A DNA stretch of 32,006 nucleotides from Oscillospiraceae bacterium. Lineage in GTDB: Bacteria > Bacillota > Clostridia > Oscillospirales > Oscillospiraceae. The DNA lies in assembly GCA_910574635.1 (NCBI GenBank), contig CAJTCG010000033.1:1-32006 (forward strand). The letters are read 5' to 3'. The position numbers and the translations under genes were made by a program. The number at the start of each line of letters is the position of its first letter. Within the stretch, counting starts at the first letter, position 1. The notes beneath the pieces were generated by a model, which did not search any database, had not been told where the DNA came from, and saw only the letters and a program-made list of their open reading frames with translations. Positions 7,692 to 15,841 of the stretch are shown piece after piece.

Positions 7692-8757
7692 GGAATTAAA
7701 ACTCGGCGCCAATATCGCGGCGCTTCGGAAAGCAAAAGGCATGACCCAGGAACAGCTTGCAGCGGCTCTCGGCATCTCGCCGCCGGCGGTCAGCAAGTGG
7801 GAGACAAACGCTTCTTACCCTGACATCACGCTACTCTGCCCTTTGGCACGGGCGCTGGATACCAACGTGGATATGTTGCTGAACTATGAGAAAACACTGT
7901 CAGACAGTGAAGTGGATCAGAAGATCAACGATATCCTAACGCTTGCCCGCACTAAGGACTGGCAAACAGCAGAGTCCATACTGCAAAACCTGCTGCATCA
8001 GTACCCTGCCAGTATTCCGTTAAAATACCATGGCGCTGGAGTTTATGCTGCCTTTCAGGCTGTCTGCCCTGACGCCAGTATGGAGGAACGGGGCACCTGG
8101 AATCAGCGGCGGAAAGAATTGCTCCAAGCTGTCCACGCCAGCGGTTCCTCGGAATTTTGGCAGTCTGCCGCGATAGCTTTGGCTGTCATGGCGCTTACGG
8201 AGGACGATTTGGACAAGGCTGAAAAGCTCCTGTTGGAGCTGCCCAGGCTGTCAGGTGATCCAACAATCATCTGGATGGAATTACACCTGCGCCGCGGTGA
8301 GCGGGATCAGGCGGTCACAGCGCTTCAAAAGCGGCTGCTGCATCTAACCCAGCAAATGCAGACCTGCATGGTCTGCCTCTTGGACGAGAAACTGGGGTTC
8401 CCGCTTGAGACATCCATGGAGATCAACAGGGTGATCCAGCAGTTTGAGTCCCTGTTCTTTCACCGTACCCAACTGAGCGGCATCATGCAGGTTGAATTAT
8501 TCCGCCGTTATGGGCAGACACGGCAGATGATCGAAAGTCTCTGCGACTATCTGGATGGACTCAATGAGTCTTCACCGCCGCCCAACGAGATACTATTTCC
8601 ATCAACATCCGCACAAACCGCGCATCAGGAAACCAATAGGCAACTGCGTCAAATTATTTATCTGGCAATCCAACAAGCGCGTCAGAACAACGAACTCCTC
8701 AGCGATCCAAGGTTATGCGCGGCAATGGAGCAGCTGAAAGACAATTTTCAAGGATAA
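7690..8757 (+). CDS. XRE-family transcriptional regulator with helical C-terminal domain
   Basis: 355 residues. An N-terminal Cro/CI helix-turn-helix (about 5-60: IAALRKAKGMTQEQLA, ISPPAVSKWET, YPDITLLCPLARAL) is followed by ~290 residues of helical, TPR-like sequence that probably senses a partner or ligand. GGGAGGAG lies 6 bases before the ATG. It precedes a small membrane protein and an ABC transporter on the same strand, but a separate MerR-type promoter starts 13 bases after its stop, so it need not be in the same transcript. XRE-plus-TPR regulators often sit beside ABC exporters in Clostridia. Its own promoter would have to lie inside the HTH_16-like relic; none is evident. Confidence 0.85.
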   Translation: MELKLGANIAALRKAKGMTQEQLAAALGISPPAVSKWETNASYPDITLLCPLARALDTNVDMLLNYEKTLSDSEVDQKINDILTLARTKDWQTAESILQNLLHQYPASIPLKYHGAGVYAAFQAVCPDASMEERGTWNQRRKELLQAVHASGSSEFWQSAAIALAVMALTEDDLDKAEKLLLELPRLSGDPTIIWMELHLRRGERDQAVTALQKRLLHLTQQMQTCMVCLLDEKLGFPLETSMEINRVIQQFESLFFHRTQLSGIMQVELFRRYGQTRQMIESLCDYLDGLNESSPPPNEILFPSTSAQTAHQETNRQLRQIIYLAIQQARQNNELLSDPRLCAAMEQLKDNFQG

Positions 8758-8770
8758 AATCAAAAAACTC

Positions 8771-8801
8771 TTGACCTTCCACAAACCGGAAGGTGTACGA
8801 T
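8771..8801 (+). promoter_or_regulatory. MerR-type promoter with 19-bp spacer and dyad
   Basis: TTGACC (8771-8776) and TACGAT (8796-8801) are 19 bases apart, too long for normal sigma-A promoters. Between them lies the perfect dyad ACCTTCC (8774-8780), 7-base spacer, GGAAGGT (8788-8794). Stretched spacer plus central dyad is the hallmark of MerR-family operators, and the half-sites match the ACCTTCC-N7-GGAAGGT type known for CueR-like regulators. The start codon of the next gene follows 22 bases after the -10 with TGGAGGT in between. No MerR gene is in the window. Confidence 0.7.
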
Positions 8802-8823
8802 TCACATATGGAGGTAACCTATT

Positions 8824-9108
8824 ATGAATAAGAAACGCTTTTGGCCTTTCCTTCTTCTCATTCCCTTGACCATCGCTGTCATCGCAGGCTGGTTCCTGCT
8901 TCCGGATACGCTGGTCATGCAGGTCAGTATGAGCGGACCGCCAAGCAAATCTATGCCCAAAGTCCTTGGGCTGCTCATTCCCATGGCCGCCGGTATGATA
9001 GGCGCTGCATATGCCTCCAGTGAGAGGGAGGAAAGAAGGCCGCGGGGCTTTATCATCCTTGCCCTGGTCGTTGTCATCCTGGTCGTCACCTTTGTTTTCA
9101 ATCTCTGA
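8824..9108 (+). CDS. Small DUF1648-like membrane protein
   Basis: 94 residues with a membrane helix at about 7-27, a LPDTLVMQVSMSGPPSKSMPK loop, a second helix at about 47-64, a charged SEREERRPR turn and a third helix at about 75-93. The LPDT...G.P..S.P pattern after the first helix is the signature of DUF1648, seen at the N-terminus of SdpI-like immunity proteins. It is the first gene after the MerR-type promoter and lies 35 bases before the ABC ATPase. A role as an accessory or immunity membrane protein for the transporter is inference. Confidence 0.75.
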   Translation: MNKKRFWPFLLLIPLTIAVIAGWFLLPDTLVMQVSMSGPPSKSMPKVLGLLIPMAAGMIGAAYASSEREERRPRGFIILALVVVILVVTFVFNL

Positions 9109-9143
9109 CCCTACACAAAGCTTCAGCCGAAAGGAGACTATTC

Positions 9144-9857
9144 ATGCTTTACATCGAACACTATTCCAAAACTTACCCAGGCGGTAAAAAAGCGGTGGAC
9201 AATCTTACCCTTCATGTCCAACCGGGGGAAATCTACGGCTTCATTGGCCACAACGGGGCTGGCAAGACCACCACCCTGCGGGCGGTGGCGGGGGTGATGG
9301 ACTTCACCGAAGGGACCATTACCATCGACGGCCATGATATCAAAAAAGACCCGGTGGGCGCCAAGCGCGTCACCGCCTTTTTGCCGGACAACCCGGACCT
9401 CTATGAATTTATGAAGGGTATTGACTACCTCAACTTCATCGCCGACCTGTACGACATCCCAGCAGACCAGCGGACCGCCGACATCGGCAAGTACGCTGAT
9501 GCCTTTGAGCTGACAGGAAATTTAGGCTCTCCTATCGGCAGCTACTCTCACGGAATGCGGCAGAAGCTGGCCCTGATCTCAGCCTTCATCCGCCGTCCCA
9601 GGCTGCTGATCCTGGACGAACCCTTTGTGGGCCTGGACCCCGCCGCCGCCCATCTGATGAAAGGCTATCTGGCGGAGCTGTGCCAGGGAGGCTCAGCGGT
9701 GTTTTTCTCCACCCATGTACTGGAGGTGGCGGAGAAGCTGTGCCACAAAATCGCCATCATCAAACACGGGCGGCTGGTAAGATCCGGCCCTACGGCGGAG
9801 CTGGTGGGCGATTCCTCCCTGGAGGACGTGTTCCTGGAGCTGGAGGGAGAGAAATGA
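9144..9857 (+). CDS. ABC transporter ATPase (DrrA/YxlF-like exporter)
   Basis: 237 residues with Walker A GHNGAGKT (35-42), signature YSHGMRQK and Walker B LLILDEP followed by FVGLDP. The lone ABC domain with SHGMRQK-type signature and a short C-terminal tail (SSLEDVFLELEGE) is of the multidrug/bacitracin-type exporter class rather than the MacB class of modules 1-3. AAAGGAG precedes the ATG. Its stop overlaps the permease start as ATGA, so the two subunits are coupled. Expected to hydrolyse ATP at the inner face of the membrane to drive the permease; the substrate is unknown. Confidence 0.92.
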   Translation: MLYIEHYSKTYPGGKKAVDNLTLHVQPGEIYGFIGHNGAGKTTTLRAVAGVMDFTEGTITIDGHDIKKDPVGAKRVTAFLPDNPDLYEFMKGIDYLNFIADLYDIPADQRTADIGKYADAFELTGNLGSPIGSYSHGMRQKLALISAFIRRPRLLILDEPFVGLDPAAAHLMKGYLAELCQGGSAVFFSTHVLEVAEKLCHKIAIIKHGRLVRSGPTAELVGDSSLEDVFLELEGEK

Positions 9858-11440
9858 AAAAATTTCTCGCTTTGCTGAAGGTGAGCATCCAGTCTATGCT
9901 GCTCTCCTCCACCAATTCCCGGGGCCGCAGCCGGAAAAAGGCGGCCACCGGCCTGGGCGCTGTCGTTGTCATTGCTGGCCTGGGCCTCTACCTCTCCGGT
10001 TTTTACAGCTACATGCTGATGCAGGCGCTGGCCCCCTCGCACATGGAGATATTGGTGTTCATCTTTATGGGCATGGCCGCCCTGGTGGGCGGGCTGCTGT
10101 TCACCACCTTCGCCGTCAAGGGCGTGGTGTTTGGCGGGAAGGACAACGACCTGCTGCTGAGTATGCCGGTGTCCTCCACCCTGCTGATGGCCAGCCGGGT
10201 GACGGCCATCTACCTGGAAAACCTGCTGTTCTCTGCCTTTGTGCTGCTCCCCGCCGGGGTGGTCTGCACGATGCTGACCCAGAGCGGCGTGGGGCACAGC
10301 CTTCTCTTTTGGGTGCGGCTTGTCATCGCGGCCCTGACCTTGCCCCTGCTGGATACGGCGCTGTCGGTCCTGCTGGGAGCACTGGTGGCCTTTCTGTCCG
10401 CCAGGGTATCCAAGGGAGCGCTGGGACAGAACATCGTAACGGGCCTGTTTCTGGTTGTGGTGTTCTATTTTTCCTTTAACCTTAACAGAATGATTAGCGG
10501 CCTTGCCGTCAATGCCGCTGGTATAAAGGACTCCCTTAACTGGGCCGCGCCCCTGCTGTGGATGGGCGAGGGCATCCTGGGGGACTGGGGGCTGCTGCTG
10601 GCCTTCGCCGCCTGCTGTGTCATTCCCTTTGCCCTGGTGGTGTTCGGCTTAGGCCGGGTCTACTGGCAGGCAGTTACGGCCTTCGCCGCCCGATCTGCCC
10701 AGAGCAACTATAAGCTCTCCGCCCAATCCGCCTCCAGTCAAAAGAAGGCCCTTTTGCGGAAGGAGGCCCAGCGGTTCTTTGGCACGCCCATGTACTTCTG
10801 GAATGCCGGCCTTGGCCTGATTATGCTGCTGGCCGCCGGAGCGGCATCCCTGGTGATGCGGGAGAAGCTGCTTGCCTTTGTTGGTATGGAAGGTTTCCCC
10901 CTGCTACCTATGGCGGCGGCTGTGATCTGCTTCTGCCTGTGTACCTGCCCGATTGCGGCCCCCTCTGTCAGCCTGGAGGGGAAGTACCTCTGGATTCTGC
11001 GGGAAGCTCCCATGCCGGGCAGTACGCTGCTGTGGGTTAAGGTAGGGTTCCAGCTGCTGCTCACCCTCCCCTGTACCGTAATTGCCGGGGCGTGCATCTC
11101 CATTGCGCTTGGATTCCATCTGTGGCAGGGGGCAGCGCTTCTGATCTCGGCCCTGCTCTTTGCGGTGGGCCACGCCATGTTTGGGATGCTGATGGGACTG
11201 GCGTTCCCCAAGCTGGACGCAGTCAATGAAACCGTGGTCATCAAGCAGTCCCTGGCCACTACCTTGGCCATGTTTGTCCCCATGGCGGCGCTGGCTGCGG
11301 CGGGCGGGCTGTACTGGCTGGGCAGTCAGATGACGGGCTGGGCCGCGTTGGCCCTCCCGATCCTGCTGTTCGCCCTGCTGACGGCGGTGTGTGCCGCCAT
11401 CCTCTCCAAGCGCGGCCCGGTCATGCTCCAGGCGCTGTAA
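9854..11440 (+). CDS. ABC-type exporter permease, ~12 helices
   Basis: The start is the ATG at 9854, which overlaps the ATPase stop (ATGA) and follows GGAG; the longer upstream frame is only an out-of-frame extension. 528 residues with roughly twelve hydrophobic segments (for instance about 35-55, 66-88, 104-130, 142-185, 205-225, 245-275, 330-350, 365-385, 410-440, 450-470, 480-525). The central hydrophilic stretch (residues ~290-315, SAQSNYKLSAQSASSQKKALLRKE) divides two six-helix halves. Such long permeases pair with DrrA-type ATPases in Clostridia. It closes the MerR-promoter operon, and a strong terminator follows. Confidence 0.85.
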   Translation: MKKFLALLKVSIQSMLLSSTNSRGRSRKKAATGLGAVVVIAGLGLYLSGFYSYMLMQALAPSHMEILVFIFMGMAALVGGLLFTTFAVKGVVFGGKDNDLLLSMPVSSTLLMASRVTAIYLENLLFSAFVLLPAGVVCTMLTQSGVGHSLLFWVRLVIAALTLPLLDTALSVLLGALVAFLSARVSKGALGQNIVTGLFLVVVFYFSFNLNRMISGLAVNAAGIKDSLNWAAPLLWMGEGILGDWGLLLAFAACCVIPFALVVFGLGRVYWQAVTAFAARSAQSNYKLSAQSASSQKKALLRKEAQRFFGTPMYFWNAGLGLIMLLAAGAASLVMREKLLAFVGMEGFPLLPMAAAVICFCLCTCPIAAPSVSLEGKYLWILREAPMPGSTLLWVKVGFQLLLTLPCTVIAGACISIALGFHLWQGAALLISALLFAVGHAMFGMLMGLAFPKLDAVNETVVIKQSLATTLAMFVPMAALAAAGGLYWLGSQMTGWAALALPILLFALLTAVCAAILSKRGPVMLQAL

Positions 11441-11444
11441 AAGC

Positions 11445-11480
11445 AAGCCCCGGCGTTCCATTCTTTGAACGCCGGGGCTT
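11445..11480. terminator. Bidirectional intrinsic terminator between convergent permeases
   Basis: AAGCCCCGGCGTTC (11445-11458) and its exact complement (11467-11480) enclose an 8-base loop; TTATTAT follows on the plus strand and TGCTTTTA on the minus strand. It sits between the stop of the plus-strand permease (11440) and the stop of the minus-strand permease (11499) and can end both transcripts. Confidence 0.85.
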
Positions 11481-11498
11481 TTATTATGCAATTCGCTT

Positions 11499-14006
11499 CT
11501 ACTCGACCGCCTCAATGGAGTCTACAATACTGAGCTTCGCAATCTTCCGAAGGGGGACAGCCGTGGCCAGCAGGCAGGCCGCAATGGACAACACAACCGC
11601 CTCCGCCATAGGAATCAGCGGCGGGAAAACCAGCGACAGTTCATCCGTCGCCGCGGCTTCCACCAGTATCGCACATCCATAGCCCGCAACGCAGCCAATC
11701 ACGGCCGCAATCATGCCATAATAAGCGCCTTCCCACAAAAAGGTCCGGTACAGGCTCCGGGCGCTCATGCCCACGGCCCGCTGGGTGCCGATCTCCGCAA
11801 TGCGGGTATGGATATTGGTATAGACCGTGTTGACGATGTTCAAAATCCCAATCAGGCCGATAAACAAAATCAGCCCCCAGGCCAGCATATTGATTTGGGC
11901 CGCGCTCTCCGCCATCTGACGGTCTGTCTGCTCATAGGAAACCGTCGAGGTTCCCGGCACCCGCCGGCAGAATTGCTCCAGCGCCGCGTCAAAAGCCTCC
12001 CGGTCCGCGTTTGCATCCAGCGCCGGCCGCAACTCCGCATAGGTGTCTGTACCGGTCAGCTGCGGATAGAGCCGGTCGCTGGCCAATACCTGGACGCCGT
12101 TGACAAAGCCGCTGTTCCCCACACTGAAGTAGCCGTCATACCCGCTCAGGGAGAGCAGCACAGGCAGCTCCTTTCCCGCAACCGTGATGACGCTGCCTTC
12201 CTCCACATGGGTCGTACCAAAGGTCACCCCCTCAACTGTTATCGGAAGCGGGTTTCGAACCACGCAGGCCTCCCCGGCTTTCAGCGCCGCCAGCTGTTCG
12301 GCGGGAAGCCGTCCGGCAAATGCGTACTCCACCCAGCGGTCATTCAGTCCAAAAATCTGAAATGTCTCGCCGGGACCAAGAGCAACGTCTGTCTCGATTC
12401 CCACCGGGCGGTTTTGATCGTCCAGCTGATAGAGGGAAAACTGCTGCGCCGCTACAAACGCCATGCCTTCCTCCGCTTCCATCGCGGCCAGCTCCTCCGG
12501 GGATATCCCGGTCACCTGGTTGACAATGGAGTAGTCTCCCAAGTGCTCCGATACGGACCCCGCAACGCTGAGCAGGGACAGGAACCCTTGCAGGGCAATA
12601 AAAACGGTGATGCTCATGACCAGGGACAGGATGGTGATGGCTGTGCGGCCCCGGCTGCGGCGCAGGTTCAGCCAGGCATAATACCGCTCAAAGCTGCGGA
12701 TCTTTCTGGCCCTGCCCCGGCCCCGCTTCGCCTTGACGTTTGTTCCGGACATAGCCGCAACCGGAGAGACTTTCGCCGCAAATCGGGCCGCAGGGGCCGC
12801 AGCCAAAAAGGCGAATGCCAGCGTAACCGCGGCGCTGAGCAGCAGATAGGCCCACTGCCCTTCGCTGTTGGCGGCAATCAGGCCCTGCAGCTGCTCGGTA
12901 TCCTGCGCCAGGAACATCTCTGGCGACAGCTGGCTCAGCGCGGCGCTCAGGATGCCCTTGGCGGACAGCCAGCCCAGCAGCAGTCCCAGCGGAATGCCAA
13001 CCACACACAGCAGCAGGATCTCCACGGAGACTACCGTGTAAAGCTGCCCCTTCTCTGCGCCGATGGCTCGCAATGCGCCGTATTGTCGGACCCGCTGGGA
13101 AACAGCAATCTTCAGAATGTTGTAGATCACCAGCCCCGCCGCCAGCAGGATCAGGGCTACTACCAGTATACCGACTGCCAGCAGCCAGGAGAACCCGATG
13201 TCATCCATCATTGCCAACTCCGAATCGGCGGCTTCTGTATCATACCGGATACCCAGCGCGTTCAAAAGCGGGATATTATAGAGGGTATCCAACTCGTGGA
13301 TCTTCATCTGGGCGCAGAGGTCATCCATCACCGTCTGAAAGCCCTTTTTATCAGTTGTGCGGATGTCCACGCTGTAATAGAGGTAGTCATCCGGCAGAAG
13401 CTCCGCCGCCGTCCCTTCTCCGGCCAGGCCCAAAATATAGCCGCCGGTATAGCCCAGGAAATTGCTCTCCGTTACCCCCACCAGGGTAAATTCCGCGGTA
13501 TAGTCATAGGCGTTCAGCACAATTCCGTGGCGCAGGGCCTTGGAGCAGGAGAGACGGATTGCATCACCGATTTCTCCGGAAAATCCAAGAAATTGCAGCG
13601 CGTCCTCCGGCAAGGCCAGCTCCATGGGCGCCTCCGGCAGACGGCCCTCCACAAGACGGGTGTAGGTAGGCCGGGTTTTCAGCCCATCTCCCCAATACTC
13701 TGCCAGATCCAGAGAGAGTTGATCGTTCAGTTCCATATTGCCCAGGGGAACAAACCGCCCTGCGTAAGACAGCCGGGGATCCTGCTCCAAAACCTGGGCC
13801 TGCTCCTCAGTGAGCTGCACGAAGGTAGCATACCGGTCGCCGCCGATGGCGATGGCCTGCTGCTCCCGCATGGCGGCCAGCACGCCGGCGGACTGCCCCA
13901 CGGCAGCGGTCATCATGGTGGACAGGACAATGGCGATGAGGATCAGAAAAGAGGTCATTTTCTGGGCAAAGAGCTCCCGCAGCGCCAGGGTATGATAGCG
14001 TTTCAT
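11499..14006 (-). CDS. FtsX/MacB-type ABC permease, module 3
   Basis: 835 residues with one N-terminal helix (about 17-36), a ~230-residue extracytoplasmic domain, three helices in residues ~275-420 (first FtsX core, containing RQYGALRAIGAEKGQL), a helix near 460-480, a second extracytoplasmic domain and three C-terminal helices (about 690-825, with TQRAVGMSARSLYR). The start overlaps the ATPase stop (ATGA). Same duplicated FtsX architecture as modules 1 and 2, but sequence-divergent from both. Substrate unknown. It ends at the bidirectional terminator. Tight linkage to RR/HK upstream suggests an export function induced by the compound it handles. Confidence 0.9.
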   Translation of the reverse strand: MKRYHTLALRELFAQKMTSFLILIAIVLSTMMTAAVGQSAGVLAAMREQQAIAIGGDRYATFVQLTEEQAQVLEQDPRLSYAGRFVPLGNMELNDQLSLDLAEYWGDGLKTRPTYTRLVEGRLPEAPMELALPEDALQFLGFSGEIGDAIRLSCSKALRHGIVLNAYDYTAEFTLVGVTESNFLGYTGGYILGLAGEGTAAELLPDDYLYYSVDIRTTDKKGFQTVMDDLCAQMKIHELDTLYNIPLLNALGIRYDTEAADSELAMMDDIGFSWLLAVGILVVALILLAAGLVIYNILKIAVSQRVRQYGALRAIGAEKGQLYTVVSVEILLLCVVGIPLGLLLGWLSAKGILSAALSQLSPEMFLAQDTEQLQGLIAANSEGQWAYLLLSAAVTLAFAFLAAAPAARFAAKVSPVAAMSGTNVKAKRGRGRARKIRSFERYYAWLNLRRSRGRTAITILSLVMSITVFIALQGFLSLLSVAGSVSEHLGDYSIVNQVTGISPEELAAMEAEEGMAFVAAQQFSLYQLDDQNRPVGIETDVALGPGETFQIFGLNDRWVEYAFAGRLPAEQLAALKAGEACVVRNPLPITVEGVTFGTTHVEEGSVITVAGKELPVLLSLSGYDGYFSVGNSGFVNGVQVLASDRLYPQLTGTDTYAELRPALDANADREAFDAALEQFCRRVPGTSTVSYEQTDRQMAESAAQINMLAWGLILFIGLIGILNIVNTVYTNIHTRIAEIGTQRAVGMSARSLYRTFLWEGAYYGMIAAVIGCVAGYGCAILVEAAATDELSLVFPPLIPMAEAVVLSIAACLLATAVPLRKIAKLSIVDSIEAVE

Positions 14007-14677
14007 CCCGCCTCCACCTCCGACAGGACTCCATCCATAATGGTCAGCTGCCGGTCCGCCGCGGCGGCGATCCGGTTGTCGTGGGTGATGATCACCAGCG
14101 TCTTGCCCATCCGATCCCGGATGCCCTTCAGCAGCTCCATCACCTCGCCGCCGCTCTTGGAGTCCAGGTTTCCGGTGGGCTCGTCGGCAAAAATGACCTC
14201 AGGCTGTGCAATCAGGGCACGGGCGATGGCCACCCGCTGCTGCTGGCCGCCGGACAGCTCGTGAGGCAGGTGGTCCAGCCGGTCCCGGAGGCCCAGCAGC
14301 TCCGCCAGCTGATCCAGATACCCTTCGTCCGGCTGCTTTTTGTCCAGAAGCAGCGGCATCAGGATGTTTTCCCGGGCTGTCAGCACCGGCAGAAGGTTGA
14401 ATTGCTGGAAAATAAAGCCCATCTGCCGGCGCCGGAAGGCGGACAGCTCCTTGTCTGGAAGCGTATAGATTTCCTGTCCGTCATAGGTCAGGCTCCCCGA
14501 GGTCGGGTGGTCCAGCCCGGACAGCAGATGGAGCAGGGTGCTCTTGCCGCTGCCGGATGGGCCAATTATGGAGATGAAATCCCCGGGGGCAATCGTCAGG
14601 TTGGCCTTGTCCAAGGCGACCACCTGATTTTCGCCGCTGCCATAAATTTTTGATAAGCCTTTTGCCTGTATGAGCAT
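14003..14677 (-). CDS. ABC transporter ATPase, MacB/LolD type, module 3
   Basis: 224 residues with Walker A GPSGSGKS (39-46), Q-loop FQQFNL, signature LSGGQQQR, Walker B VIFADEP and TGNLDS. It pairs with the FtsX-type permease, whose start it overlaps by 4 bases. Its ATG follows five U residues that directly follow a 13-bp hairpin containing the Shine-Dalgarno sequence AAGGAG, an unusual arrangement that should make translation depend on which transcript is present (see the hairpin entry). Regulation by the RR encoded upstream is predicted from phased repeats. Confidence 0.93.
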   Translation of the reverse strand: MLIQAKGLSKIYGSGENQVVALDKANLTIAPGDFISIIGPSGSGKSTLLHLLSGLDHPTSGSLTYDGQEIYTLPDKELSAFRRRQMGFIFQQFNLLPVLTARENILMPLLLDKKQPDEGYLDQLAELLGLRDRLDHLPHELSGGQQQRVAIARALIAQPEVIFADEPTGNLDSKSGGEVMELLKGIRDRMGKTLVIITHDNRIAAAADRQLTIMDGVLSEVEAG

Positions 14678-14681
14678 AAAA

Positions 14682-14714
14682 ACACTCTCCTTATGTTTGG
14701 GATAAGGAGAGTGT
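14682..14714 (-). promoter_or_regulatory. Hairpin burying the ATPase ribosome site, U-tract follows
   Basis: On the minus strand CACTCTCCTTAT (14713-14702) and its exact complement (14694-14683) enclose a 7-base loop, and one more A-T pair extends it to 13 bp. The 3' arm is ATAAGGAGAGTG and therefore contains the only Shine-Dalgarno of the ATPase gene. Five U residues and the ATG (14677) follow at once. In read-through RNA this is both a plausible intrinsic terminator for the kinase transcript and a block on ATPase translation. Confidence 0.7.
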
Positions 14715-14742
14715 AAAGGATAAATCTCAAGAAATCCTCAAG
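14710..14742 (-). promoter_or_regulatory. Phased RR-binding repeats and -10 box, module 3
   Basis: Two adjoining 11-mers, CTTGAGGATTT (14742-14732) and CTTGAGATTTA (14731-14721), lie head to tail, followed 5 bases later by a -10 box TACACT (14715-14710). There is no -35 consensus at 17-18 bp. The first repeat overlaps the kinase stop codon. The predicted start is near 14703, which falls after most of the 5' arm of the hairpin, so RNA from this promoter could not fold it. Confidence 0.6.
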
Positions 14743-15841
14743 TCTGCCCCTGGAATTTGAAGGAAGCTAAAACAACCGCCCCCGGGCCGTTTTGAAGCCG
14801 GAGGTCCCCGCCGTGCTTCTGGCACAGCAGCTTGCAGGTATACAGCCCCATACCGAAATGGGCGGCATCCCCGTCCCGCTTTCCGAAGGGTTTCGGGCCG
14901 TTCTGGATCAGTTCCTGGGGGAAACCCGGGCCGTCGTCTGCGGCGGTCAGCACCAGAAAGCCGTTGTCTGTTTTCAAGGACAATTCCATCCTGGAACAAG
15001 CGAACCGGGCGGCGTTGGCAATCAGATTTTCTGCCACGGTCAGGAACAAGCCGTGGTCCAGGTTCACCCACCCCTCCTCCGGAAACCTACAGGACAGGCT
15101 CAGAGCGGGCGCCAGCAGTTCGGCAGTCTCCTTCAGCTCGTTTCCCAGCTGGGACAGAGAAACCGGCCTGGGCTCCACCGGCAGCTGCTCCAGACGCTGG
15201 ACCCCGCTCATGGCCTCTACATATTGCTCGATGCGCCGGGTGTAGACCTCCAGCCGGTCCAATGCCTGTTCATCCCCAGCGCCCCGCCGCAGCAGCTTCA
15301 CCGTCCCCTTGAGTACAGTGATTGGGTTGCGCAGGTCGTGGGCAAAGGCGGCGTTGAGCCGCTTTCGCTCCTCCGCCTGCCGCCACAGCTCCTGATTGCT
15401 CCGCAGCAGCTCTGCCCGCATGGTTTCAAAGGCGGCGCAGACCTGCCCCAGCTCGTCCCCGGACACCTCCGGGATGGTAAAATCCAGGTCGTGGACCCGG
15501 ATGCGCTCCGTTCCCATCTGGAGTACGGAAATGGGGCCTTTCAGCTTCAGCTGGTAAAACAAAACCCCGGCCAGGCCCAGCCCTGCAACGGGCAGCACAG
15601 CTATGGAAGCTATTTGAATTCCACCGAGCAAACGCAGGATACGTTCCTGCTCCGCTGAGGGCTGCTCCAGTTCTGTAATCGTCCCGTCCGGCGCGATTGA
15701 AATACCGCCCCGGGGATAGCCGCCGGCAATGCAGCTGCATACCGCGCAAACGCCAGCCGTCAGCAGCAGCGCCGCCAGCAGGCACAGCACGGCCAGCAGG
15801 ACAAAGGAGCGTTTCAGGCCCATATGCTTCAGCCGTTCCAC
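14738..15841 (-). CDS. Membrane sensor histidine kinase, module 3
   Basis: 367 residues starting at a GTG that overlaps the regulator end by 13 bases; an ATG seven codons in is an alternative start. Helix 1 is at about 10-38, a ~35-residue extracellular loop follows, and helix 2 is at about 73-97. Then come a HAMP region, HisKA with H168 in NAAFAHDLRNP, and HATPase motifs NLIANAARF, DDGPGF and HFGMGLYTCKLL. It phosphorylates the adjacent regulator. The final codons carry the first operator repeat of the ABC promoter. The signal is unknown. Confidence 0.92.
   Translation of the reverse strand: MERLKHMGLKRSFVLLAVLCLLAALLLTAGVCAVCSCIAGGYPRGGISIAPDGTITELEQPSAEQERILRLLGGIQIASIAVLPVAGLGLAGVLFYQLKLKGPISVLQMGTERIRVHDLDFTIPEVSGDELGQVCAAFETMRAELLRSNQELWRQAEERKRLNAAFAHDLRNPITVLKGTVKLLRRGAGDEQALDRLEVYTRRIEQYVEAMSGVQRLEQLPVEPRPVSLSQLGNELKETAELLAPALSLSCRFPEEGWVNLDHGLFLTVAENLIANAARFACSRMELSLKTDNGFLVLTAADDGPGFPQELIQNGPKPFGKRDGDAAHFGMGLYTCKLLCQKHGGDLRLQNGPGAVVLASFKFQGQT

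Noticed and set aside
9680..11440. Extended 586-residue version of the permease
   Set aside because: The extra N-terminus lies out of frame inside the ATPase gene; the ATG at 9854 has the ATGA overlap and a ribosome site.
11808..14264. 818-codon plus-strand open frame
   Set aside because: It is antisense to the module 3 permease and ATPase, is Gln/His/Arg/Gly-rich with no domain, and follows the codon bias of the true genes in mirror image.
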